This document shows positions 1 to 6,347 of a stretch of 6,675 nt of DNA, piece after piece (position 1 is the first letter of the stretch; each line of letters begins with the position of its first letter). The DNA lies in assembly GCA_002393975.1 (NCBI GenBank), contig DGSM01000094.1:1-6675 (forward strand), in the 5' to 3' direction. This stretch comes from Clostridiales bacterium UBA4362 (GTDB lineage: Bacteria > Bacillota > Clostridia > TANB77 > CAG-508). The notes beneath the pieces are model-generated. The model saw nothing but the letters and a program-made list of their open reading frames with translations. It was not told the origin of the DNA and did no database searches. The translations under genes were made by a program, and so were the position numbers.

Positions 1-164
1 CTGAGAAAGAGCAAAATAAAGATAATAAAGAAGAAAAAGACAATAAGGAAGAAGTGGTAGACAAAAAAGCTAAGCTAGAGCAAGAAATGAAACAAGCAAT
101 AGCAGAAGAAAGATATGAAGACGCTGCAAAGATAAGAGATCAACTTAAGGAGGTGAAAGAATAG
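1..164 (+). CDS. mcsA: McsA C-terminus (partial), UVR-domain activator of McsB/ClpC
   Basis: The 3' end of a gene open at the left edge of the window; the first complete codon starts at position 3 and the TAG stop is at 162-164. The visible 53 residues begin with a highly charged Lys/Glu/Asp/Asn linker. They end in a UVR-type helical hairpin with the signature LEQEMKQAI, then RYEDAAKIRDQL. In known McsA proteins the N-terminus carries zinc-binding CxxC motifs and the C-terminal UVR domain. McsA is the cytoplasmic activator of McsB and a modulator of ClpC and CtsR. The zinc fingers lie outside the window, so the name rests on the UVR motif plus the directly adjacent mcsB and clpC. A different UVR protein is possible but unlikely in this order. 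The ribosome binding site of mcsB lies inside its last codons, which suggests coupled translation. Confidence 0.8.
   Translation, partial: EKEQNKDNKEEKDNKEEVVDKKAKLEQEMKQAIAEERYEDAAKIRDQLKEVKE
146..156 (+). promoter_or_regulatory. Strong ribosome binding site of mcsB inside the mcsA end
   Basis: TAAGGAGGTGA is an essentially perfect complement to the 16S rRNA 3' end. It lies 8 nt upstream of the ATG at 165. It overlaps the last mcsA codons, and the ATG directly follows the mcsA TAG with no gap. This fixes the mcsB start and suggests tight stoichiometric coupling of McsA and McsB. Confidence 0.85.
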
Positions 165-1190
165 ATGGATTGGTTTTTACAAAGTGGAAATGAATCAGAT
201 GTTATTTTAACCTCAAAGATTACTTTAGCGAGAAATATTTCTGGAATAAAATTTGCACCTAAGATGACAAAACAAGAAAAAGTAAATGTTTATAATAAAA
301 TGAAAGAAATAACTCCTAGCATCGGATATGGATTGAAATTCTTAGATTTGAAAAACATTCCTTTAATTGATAGACAATGTTTAGCAGAAAAACATATTAT
401 TTCTAAGAACTTTGCTGATGGAAAGTTTCCTGAATCTGCTTTGATAATAAATGATGATGAGAATATTGCAATTAAAGTAAATGGAGAAAACCATATTGAA
501 ATAATTGGAATAGCAGCTGGATTAGAACTAAGCAATTTAATGAATCTATTAATAGAAATAGACCAAAAGCTTGAAACTTTTATTCCATATAGTTATAGTG
601 AAAAATATGGATATTTAACATCAAATCCAACAGATGTTGGCACTGGAATGAGAGCATATGTATATGTTCATCTTCCTGCAATTGAAATAACTGGAAATAT
701 TAGAAATCTTTCTAATATGGTAAGCAATTTAAGCTTAAGTCTTAAAGGTGTTTATGGAGAGACAAACAAAATTGAAGGAGATATTTATAGAATATCAAAT
801 AATCAAACATTAGGAGTTACTGAAAAAGAGATAATTAAAAACTTAAATATTATTTCAAATAAAGTATGCCAACAAGAAAGAACAGCAAGAAAATTCTTAA
901 CTAAAAATTCAATAGAATTAGAAGATAGTGTATATAGAAGTTATGGAATTTTAACTAATGCAAGAAAGGTAGGATTATTCGAATCATTAGAATTACTATC
1001 AGATGTTAAACTTGGAGTAGATTTAGGAATAATTACAGAGATAAATGATAAAAAAGTAAAAGAACTATATCTTTATACAAAATCTGCACATATGGCAAAT
1101 TACATCAAAGCAGATAAGAAATTATCTGAAACAGAAGAAGAGATTGCTAGAAGTAAAGTCATAAAACAGATTTTAAGTAAAGAAGATTAA
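165..1190 (+). CDS. mcsB: McsB-family protein-arginine kinase homologue, active site degenerate (probable pseudokinase)
   Basis: A 341-residue guanido-phosphotransferase fold protein, slightly shorter than typical McsB (about 350-365 residues). Family landmarks are present: the LARN motif (21-24), EKH-I (75-78), GYLTS..PT.VGTGMRA (149-164), HLPA (169-172), KG.YGE (194-199), ISN..TLG (210-217), QER.AR (237-242) and VYRSYG (256-261). McsB normally transfers phosphate from ATP to protein arginines, marking them for ClpCP. Several functional residues differ here. The cysteine of TSCPT is Asn154 (codon AAT). The SRIR arginines are Lys18 and Thr20. The arginine of NEEDHxR is Glu112. The arginine of RGxYGE is Lys194. 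The carboxylates Glu108 and Glu199 and Arg163 are retained. The RDxxRA phosphoarginine-binding motif reads EEIARS (325-330). The frame is intact and codon use matches its neighbours, so the protein is probably made and under selection. I infer a weak or inactive kinase that may act as a ClpC adaptor. Confidence 0.88.
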   Translation: MDWFLQSGNESDVILTSKITLARNISGIKFAPKMTKQEKVNVYNKMKEITPSIGYGLKFLDLKNIPLIDRQCLAEKHIISKNFADGKFPESALIINDDENIAIKVNGENHIEIIGIAAGLELSNLMNLLIEIDQKLETFIPYSYSEKYGYLTSNPTDVGTGMRAYVYVHLPAIEITGNIRNLSNMVSNLSLSLKGVYGETNKIEGDIYRISNNQTLGVTEKEIIKNLNIISNKVCQQERTARKFLTKNSIELEDSVYRSYGILTNARKVGLFESLELLSDVKLGVDLGIITEINDKKVKELYLYTKSAHMANYIKADKKLSETEEEIARSKVIKQILSKED

Positions 1191-1195
1191 GGAGG
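1189..1195 (+). promoter_or_regulatory. Ribosome binding site of clpC
   Basis: AAGGAGG begins inside the mcsB TAA stop codon and lies 6 nt before the clpC ATG at 1202. There is no room for a separate promoter or terminator, so clpC is co-transcribed with mcsB here. Confidence 0.85.
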
Positions 1196-1201
1196 ATTAA
1201 A

Positions 1202-3637
1202 ATGGCAACACTTAGATTAACTGAAAAAGCACAAAGATCAATAGCATTAGCACAAGATCTTGCAGCAGAGTTAGGCCATGATTATATAGGAACAGAACAT
1301 ATACTTTATGGCTTAAGTGAAGAAGGTACAGGAATTGCATCAAAAGCCCTTGAAGAACAAGGAATTACAAGTACTAAGATTAAGCAAGAAATAATTGAAT
1401 TAGTTGGAACAGGAGAACCTATTGATAATCCTGACTTAATAGGATTTACCCCAAGAAGTAAAGCTGTTTTAGAAGATGCTTTAATCGAATCAAAAAGATA
1501 TGGAAGAGGACCTATTGGAACAAACCATTTGTTGGTTGGAGTTATGAGAGAAGCTGATTCACTTGCTGGAAGAATTTTATATGACTTAAATGCAGATGTC
1601 CAAAAATTATATGAGAATGTTACTAAAAAAATAGATGAAGATGCAGTAGATAAAACTGATGCTGGTGAAGGAAGAGGAAAGGGAAGTTACAATTCAACTC
1701 CTACTTTGAATCAATATGGAACTGATTTAACCAAAAGAGCGGAAGAAGGAAAACTTGATCCAGTAATAGGAAGAAAAAGTGAAATTCAAAGAGTAATCGA
1801 AATATTATCTAGAAGAACTAAAAACAATCCTTGCCTAATAGGAGAACCAGGAGTTGGTAAAACTGCAGTAGTCGAAGGATTAGCAGAATTAATGGTAGCA
1901 GGAGATGTTCCAGAAACTTTAAAAGATAAAAGATTAGTTTCACTAGATATGGCTGGAATGGTTGCTGGAGCAAAATATAGAGGTGAATTTGAAGAAAGAA
2001 TAAAGAAAGTTTTAAAAGAAGTTCAAAAAGCTACAGATGTTGTTCTATTTATAGATGAGGTTCATACAATTGTTGCTACAGGAAATGCTGAAGGAGCAAT
2101 GGATGCAGCAAATATATTAAAACCACTTCTATCACGTGGAGAAATTCAATTGATTGGAGCTACTACCTTAAAAGAGTATAGAGAAAGCATTGAAAAAGAT
2201 GCAGCTCTTGAGAGAAGATTTAGCCCAGTAATGGTAGTAGAACCATCAGAAGAAGATACACTAAAAATCATGGAAGGTATAAGAGATAAATACGAAGCAC
2301 ATCATAAAGTAAAAATTAGTGATGCAGCATTAAAAGCTTGTGTAGATTTATCATCTAGATACATCACAGATAGATTTTTACCAGATAAGGCAATAGACCT
2401 AATGGATGAGGCTGCATCTAGAGTTAGAATGAAATCATATACTGAACCAGACTCATTTAGAGAAGCTCAAGAAGAAATTGATAGACTAAGAACAGAGAAA
2501 GAAGAAGCAGTAAGAGCACAAGACTTTGAAAAAGCAGCAAAAATTCGTGATGAAGAAAAAACTAAAAAAGAAGAACTAAAGAAACTTCGTGATGAATGGA
2601 AAACCAATAATTCTAAGAGCATATTAGATTTAACAGAAAATGATATAGCAGAAGTAGTTGGAAGTTGGACAGGAATTCCTGTATCAAAAGTTTCAGAAAC
2701 AGAAAATGAGAAACTTAAAAATCTAGAAGCTAACTTACATAAGAGAGTTATTGGTCAAGATGAAGCAGTAAGTGCAATTAGTAAAGCTATAAAAAGAAGC
2801 AGAATGGGATTATCTGATCCAAATCGTCCAATTGGTTCATTCTTGTTCTTAGGCCCTACTGGTGTTGGAAAAACTGAACTTTCAAAAGCTCTTGCAGAAA
2901 ATCTATTTGGTAGTGAAGATGCAATGATAAGACTTGACATGTCTGAATATATGGAAAGCTATTCTACATCTAAGCTAATTGGATCTGCACCAGGATATGT
3001 AGGATATGATGATGCTGGACAATTAACAGAAAAAGTAAGAAGAAGACCATATAGTGTAATTCTTTTTGATGAAATTGAAAAAGCACATCCAGATGTAATG
3101 AACATATTACTTCAAATATTAGATGATGGACGTTTAACTGATTCACAAGGAAGAACTGCAAATTTCAAAAATACAGTTATTATAATGACTTCAAATACAG
3201 GAGCAAATCAAATAACAGAGAAGAAGACTTTAGGATTTACTTCAGCTTCAGATGATTTAGCTCAAGAGAATAAAGAAATAAAGCATAATGTTATGGGTGA
3301 GTTAAAGAAAACATTTAAACCAGAGTTTTTAAATCGTATTGATGAAATTATTGTATTTAAGAAATTAAATGAAGAAGAAGACAAGAAGATTATTGATATT
3401 TTAATTAAGAAAGTAGTAGATAGACTTGCAAAAGATGGAATTACTCTTGAGGTTGATAGTAAGGCAAGAGAGTTGGTAGCTAAAAAAGGAATTGATAATA
3501 ACTATGGAGCAAGACCATTAAAAAGAGCTATTCAAACTATGATTGAAGATAAAGTTGCAGAGGCTATGATTGATGGAAAAGTAGATAAAAAGGTTAAAGT
3601 ATCTGCTAAAGATGATGAAATTGTAGTAAGCAAATAA
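1202..3637 (+). CDS. clpC: ClpC, AAA+ unfoldase subunit of the ClpCP protease
   Basis: An 811-residue class I Clp/Hsp100 ATPase of full family length. The N-domain has two Clp-N repeats (about 1-70 and 75-145). AAA1 carries Walker A GEPGVGKT (214-221), Walker B VLFIDE (281-286), the substrate pore loop KYRGE (258-262) and arginine fingers R338/R339. A coiled-coil M-domain follows (about 410-468) with a UVR-like hairpin around FEKAAKIRD (442-450), which marks ClpC rather than ClpA or ClpB. AAA2 carries Walker A GPTGVGKT (551-558), Walker B ILFDE (620-624), pore loop GYVGY (598-602), finger R712 and sensor-2 GARPLKR (769-775). LGF (677-679) is the expected ClpP-docking tripeptide, so it should feed ClpP. 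All ATPase residues look intact. In the N-domain, GTEH (30-33) keeps the phosphoarginine-binding glutamate (E32), but the second repeat has GTNH with Asn108. This is the last gene of its operon; a terminator follows about 60 nt downstream. CtsR control is likely from family knowledge, but the operon promoter is outside the window. Confidence 0.96.
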   Translation: MATLRLTEKAQRSIALAQDLAAELGHDYIGTEHILYGLSEEGTGIASKALEEQGITSTKIKQEIIELVGTGEPIDNPDLIGFTPRSKAVLEDALIESKRYGRGPIGTNHLLVGVMREADSLAGRILYDLNADVQKLYENVTKKIDEDAVDKTDAGEGRGKGSYNSTPTLNQYGTDLTKRAEEGKLDPVIGRKSEIQRVIEILSRRTKNNPCLIGEPGVGKTAVVEGLAELMVAGDVPETLKDKRLVSLDMAGMVAGAKYRGEFEERIKKVLKEVQKATDVVLFIDEVHTIVATGNAEGAMDAANILKPLLSRGEIQLIGATTLKEYRESIEKDAALERRFSPVMVVEPSEEDTLKIMEGIRDKYEAHHKVKISDAALKACVDLSSRYITDRFLPDKAIDLMDEAASRVRMKSYTEPDSFREAQEEIDRLRTEKEEAVRAQDFEKAAKIRDEEKTKKEELKKLRDEWKTNNSKSILDLTENDIAEVVGSWTGIPVSKVSETENEKLKNLEANLHKRVIGQDEAVSAISKAIKRSRMGLSDPNRPIGSFLFLGPTGVGKTELSKALAENLFGSEDAMIRLDMSEYMESYSTSKLIGSAPGYVGYDDAGQLTEKVRRRPYSVILFDEIEKAHPDVMNILLQILDDGRLTDSQGRTANFKNTVIIMTSNTGANQITEKKTLGFTSASDDLAQENKEIKHNVMGELKKTFKPEFLNRIDEIIVFKKLNEEEDKKIIDILIKKVVDRLAKDGITLEVDSKARELVAKKGIDNNYGARPLKRAIQTMIEDKVAEAMIDGKVDKKVKVSAKDDEIVVSK

Positions 3638-3695
3638 GTACAATAAAAAGAATAATTTAATAACAATTCATTAAAGAAAAGATTAAATAAAAATT

Positions 3696-3734
3696 AAAAG
3701 AACTAAAAGAATATTAACTTTTAGTTCTTTTTTT
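3696..3734 (+). terminator. Rho-independent terminator of the mcsA-mcsB-clpC operon
   Basis: A perfect inverted repeat: GAACTAAAAG (3700-3709) pairs with CTTTTAGTTC (3718-3727) around an 8-nt loop (3710-3717), followed by seven T residues (3728-3734). The upstream A-run 3696-3699 can pair with the first Ts and extends the stem to 14 bp. It lies about 60 nt after the clpC stop and separates the two transcription units. The GC content of the stem is low, as expected for this genome. Confidence 0.88.
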
Positions 3735-3748
3735 GTAATTTTGCTACT

Positions 3749-3778
3749 TTGTCTCTTTAAAAATTCTATTTATATGAT
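3749..3778 (+). promoter_or_regulatory. Candidate sigma-A type promoter for the second operon
   Basis: TTGTCT (3749-3754, 4 of 6 matches to TTGACA) and TATGAT (3773-3778, 5 of 6 matches to TATAAT) are separated by 18 nt. It lies just after the terminator and about 100 nt before the next start codon, where a promoter is needed. In DNA this AT-rich, -10-like boxes are common by chance (TACAAT at 3778-3783 is another), so the exact boxes are uncertain. Confidence 0.45.
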
Positions 3779-3797
3779 ACAATATGATAGAAAAATT

Positions 3798-3862
3798 ATG
3801 ATGGATTAATTGTAGCCATCATTTTACATAAAGCGTTAAAATAAGAACTAATGAGAAAACGC
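3798..3862 (+). other. Leader region with two small inverted repeats
   Basis: Between the candidate promoter and the ATG at 3881 there are two short stems. ATGATGG (3798-3804) pairs with CCATCAT (3816-3822) around an 11-nt loop. GCGTT (3833-3837) pairs with AACGC (3858-3862) around a 20-nt loop. The second ends shortly before the ribosome binding site AAAGGAA (3868-3874). I recognise no riboswitch or T-box consensus. The stems stand out because GC-containing pairs are rare here, but stems of 7 and 5 bp can arise by chance. Confidence 0.3.
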
Positions 3863-3880
3863 AATTGAAAGGAATAGAAA

Positions 3881-5107
3881 ATGGGAGTTCAAGAAAAAAG
3901 TTTAAGAGTTTATGATACCAAGAAAACGTTCTTTTCTAAAATAGGAACCACTTTTGGCAAGATTTTTGGCTCTTCTAAAGCAGGAGTTAACAATTTTGTT
4001 GTAAATGCAAAAAGAAATACAGCTATTAAGAATTATAAAAAATACTTAAAAGCATCTTCTGGAAAAGAAGATTTACTAGAAAAGACATTCGAGAATTCAT
4101 TTACTATATATTTGGAATCAATAGATGAATTAATAATAAATGCAATATATAAGAAAGTTACATTAGGAACCGCTACTCCATTTGAAAGAGAAGCATTATC
4201 AAAATATTATACAGTTATACATACCAAAGAGAATGATTTGGATGAGTATAAAATAAGAAAACAAATCTATTTACTAGATTTAGACTATAATCTTTTAAGG
4301 GAAATGGAAAAAAATAAACTATTAAATGAGTTTATGCCATTATATTTATATAAGATGGAGCGTTTCTATAAAGGATTATTAAAACGTTATTCAATGCTAT
4401 TAACAGAAAAGAGTTCACAGGTTAAGGAAAATGTGGTATTCGATTCTATATTTAAAGCATTAGAAGAATATGTAGAAGAGATTATTCCTCTTGAGGAAAA
4501 CAAAGATGAAGGACTTTTAAAAGATTATTCAGAATATGAAACTTATTCTGTAGGAAAACTAGATCAAATAGATACTATTGATAAAAATATGATTTTATTA
4601 GGAATCAGTAGAAGAAAATTTGTACATAGTTTACCACTAGTAGTATCTGAAAGATGCTATCAAAAATTATTACAAGATGTAAGAGATACAATTGTAGACT
4701 CTAAAATTGATAGAAAAATAGAAGGGGCATATCAATTATTTATTAAATTAGTTGAACAATACTATGATAGATTACTTTCTGTAAAAATCTATTGGGATAA
4801 TAATGATGAGAAAAAAGCTTTCAACTTATTTAAAGAAAAGAAAGATGCACTAAAAGACATAAAAGCTAAAAGTGGCATTCAAGAATATGAAAGACAAAAG
4901 CAAATACTTTATATTAGAACAGATATTTCTAATATGGAAAGATACAAGATTGCAGATAAAAACGAAGCAATATTGCAATTCTACAGAACAAGGTTAGTAA
5001 ATCTTGGAGATATGAGACAATTAAAGAATTATATTGCAATAACACATGGAAAATTTCGTGGAGGTAAGCTAGAAAAAGGAGCTTTAGAACATGAAAAAGC
5101 ATGCTGA
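3881..5107 (+). CDS. Uncharacterised helical cytoplasmic protein upstream of ybeY
   Basis: A 408-residue protein that I do not recognise. The start is supported by AAAGGAA (3868-3874), 6 nt before the ATG. It has no signal peptide and no clear membrane span. It is rich in Lys, Glu, Leu, Ile and Tyr and looks almost wholly alpha-helical, with few prolines and only two cysteines (C259, C408). The N-terminus (about 14-50) is basic and alternates Phe/Ile/Val with Lys and Gly, which could form an amphipathic, membrane- or RNA-binding segment. A long charged helical body follows (about 62-200), then an acidic stretch (194-222) and a second helical body (about 255-385). The last residues, about 388-403, are Gly/Lys-rich. 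I see no nucleotide-binding, nuclease, protease or zinc motif. It is first in a unit with ybeY, the dgkA fusion and era, and its end overlaps ybeY by 17 nt, so it is co-expressed with ribosome-maturation factors. In many Bacillota phoH and an HD-hydrolase gene sit here instead. A link to RNA or envelope work is only inference from context. Confidence 0.88.
   Translation: MGVQEKSLRVYDTKKTFFSKIGTTFGKIFGSSKAGVNNFVVNAKRNTAIKNYKKYLKASSGKEDLLEKTFENSFTIYLESIDELIINAIYKKVTLGTATPFEREALSKYYTVIHTKENDLDEYKIRKQIYLLDLDYNLLREMEKNKLLNEFMPLYLYKMERFYKGLLKRYSMLLTEKSSQVKENVVFDSIFKALEEYVEEIIPLEENKDEGLLKDYSEYETYSVGKLDQIDTIDKNMILLGISRRKFVHSLPLVVSERCYQKLLQDVRDTIVDSKIDRKIEGAYQLFIKLVEQYYDRLLSVKIYWDNNDEKKAFNLFKEKKDALKDIKAKSGIQEYERQKQILYIRTDISNMERYKIADKNEAILQFYRTRLVNLGDMRQLKNYIAITHGKFRGGKLEKGALEHEKAC
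5075..5081 (+). promoter_or_regulatory. Ribosome binding site of ybeY within the upstream gene
   Basis: AAAGGAG lies 9 nt before the ATG at 5091, inside the coding region of the upstream gene. The two frames overlap by 17 nt, so translation of ybeY is probably coupled to that of the upstream protein. Confidence 0.75.
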
Positions 5108-5573
5108 AATTATTTATGATGGAATAGAACCAAATAAAGATTATGAGGATATTATCAATAAGGTAATAAATGAATGCTTTACAAATGAAGGAATAGATGG
5201 ATTAAAGTTATACGTAAGTATAACTTTAACTGTCCCTGAAGTTATTCATAGGCTAAATAAAGAATTTAGACAAATTGATAGACCTACAGATGTGCTTTCG
5301 TTTCCTATGTTTGAGCCCGAAGAAATAAAAGAAATGATCAAAGAAAATAGTGAGAATGAAGACGTCTTAGGAGATATGGTAATTTCAATTCCACAAGTAG
5401 AAATACAAGCTAAAGAATATGGTCATAGCTTTTTAAGAGAATTATCATATATGGTAGTACATAGTTTTTATCATTTGATGGGATATGATCATATTGAAAA
5501 AGAAGATAAGAAAAAGATGCGTGCAAAAGAAGATGAAATTTTAAATAGGTTAAATATCACCCGTGAAGGATAG
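5091..5573 (+). CDS. ybeY: YbeY, metal-dependent endoribonuclease for 16S rRNA maturation
   Basis: A 160-residue UPF0054-family protein of normal length. YbeY is a zinc-dependent single-strand endoribonuclease implicated in 16S rRNA 3' processing and 70S quality control in the cytoplasm. The family motifs are in order: the conserved Arg60 of FRQIDRP, PTDVLSFP (65-72), LGDMVISIP (93-101) and the metal-binding HxxxHxxxxxH with H124, H128 and H134, ending in GYDH (131-134). The helix that follows (about 136-154, with KKMRAKEDEIL) matches the family C-terminus. A small oddity is that the usual HG of the metal motif is HS (H124-S125), with bulky FY after it; the ligands themselves are intact. The start codon is fixed by the site at 5075-5081. 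The lipid kinase gene follows after 12 nt and then era, the common Bacillota order. Confidence 0.95.
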   Translation: MKKHAEIIYDGIEPNKDYEDIINKVINECFTNEGIDGLKLYVSITLTVPEVIHRLNKEFRQIDRPTDVLSFPMFEPEEIKEMIKENSENEDVLGDMVISIPQVEIQAKEYGHSFLRELSYMVVHSFYHLMGYDHIEKEDKKKMRAKEDEILNRLNITREG

Positions 5574-5585
5574 AAAGAGGAGAAA

Positions 5586-6344
5586 ATGTCTACAAAAAAA
5601 GCTGATTATGATGAAAGACTTCATAATTCAAATTTTATAGATGCATGTAATAATGCTGTAAATGGTATTGTATATAGCACTAGTAGTCAGACAAATATTA
5701 GAAAGCAATTAATATTAGGAGCAATAGTTCTAATATTAAGTCTTTTTTATGATTTTTCAACTTCAGAATTTTTAATTCTAACATTTGCAATATTTTTTGT
5801 TATATTTGCAGAAATGATAAATACAGCTATAGAAACAGTTGTAGATTTGTATACTGATGTATATCATCCAAAAGCTAAAATAGCGAAAGATGTAGCTGCA
5901 GGAGCAGTATTATTTTCATCTGTAAATGCTGTAATTGTTGCATATTTTTTAATATTAAGACAAACAGACTTAATTCAATTAAGCGAAAGTGTTTTAAGTG
6001 GAGTTATTGCTTCACCAACACATATGGCTTTAGTGGGATTAATACTTGTTGTTATATGGATTATTGCAGTTAAAAGTGTTGTAAAAAAACAAGAACTTGA
6101 TGGAAGAAAGACTTCTAGGTTTATTCCTAGCGGTCAATCTGCAGTAGCTTTTGCAATACTAACCGCTATATGGCTAAATACAAAAAATATATTTGTTTTC
6201 TGTTTAGCTCTTATACTTTCATTATTGGTCACAGGAAATCGTATGAATGATTCTAGATCAGTTGGAGAAGTTATATTTGGAGCTTTTATGGGAACACTAA
6301 TAGTACTTATGGTATTCGGACTAACATTTTTAAAAGGAATATAA
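5586..6344 (+). CDS. DgkA-type lipid kinase fused to a degenerate PAP2-like membrane domain
   Basis: A 252-residue membrane protein with about seven hydrophobic segments (about 41-57, 61-82, 103-123, 146-164, 185-197, 201-216, 230-248). Residues about 14-125 form a DgkA domain. In Gram-positives this family mainly phosphorylates undecaprenol, recycling the cell-wall lipid carrier. AEMINTAIETVVDL (75-88) holds E76, N79 and E83, and AKDVAAGAV (100-108) holds K101 and D102. The glutamate usual in the ExN motif of the first helix appears to be Gln35. Residues about 140-252 resemble a PAP2 phosphatase module, with IPSGQSAVAF (180-189) and NRMNDSRSVGEV (218-229). Both expected catalytic histidines are missing: PSGH is PSGQ, and the HxxxE/D site has Arg or Ser. 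DgkA alone is usually about 120-140 residues, so this is a fusion. A GAAAGAGG-like site (5573-5580) lies 5 nt before the ATG. I infer lipid-carrier kinase activity, with the second half structural or lipid-binding. Confidence 0.85.
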   Translation: MSTKKADYDERLHNSNFIDACNNAVNGIVYSTSSQTNIRKQLILGAIVLILSLFYDFSTSEFLILTFAIFFVIFAEMINTAIETVVDLYTDVYHPKAKIAKDVAAGAVLFSSVNAVIVAYFLILRQTDLIQLSESVLSGVIASPTHMALVGLILVVIWIIAVKSVVKKQELDGRKTSRFIPSGQSAVAFAILTAIWLNTKNIFVFCLALILSLLVTGNRMNDSRSVGEVIFGAFMGTLIVLMVFGLTFLKGI

Positions 6345-6347
6345 AAG

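Noticed and set aside
290..535. Minus-strand open frame of 81 codons inside mcsB
   Set aside because: It lies wholly antisense to a well-supported gene, and the protein shows no motif. It is a by-product of the AT-rich coding sequence.
165..1190. McsB as a decayed pseudogene
   Set aside because: The frame is complete, the ribosome binding site is near perfect, and many family motifs remain. The changes concentrate at functional residues rather than spreading as stops or frameshifts.
2755..3161. Two minus-strand open frames (61 and 63 codons) inside clpC
   Set aside because: They are antisense to the highly conserved AAA2 domain, and their products are low-complexity hydrophobic or His/Leu-rich strings with no homology signal.
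3638..3695. Small gene or RNA between the clpC stop and the terminator
   Set aside because: It is only AT-rich sequence with no ribosome binding site followed by an open frame. It reads as a plain 3' untranslated region.
3798..3880. Known riboswitch or T-box in the leader
   Set aside because: It is too short and lacks any consensus I can recognise (no T-box bulge, no purine, SAM or similar core), and no terminator follows it. It is kept only as small inverted repeats.
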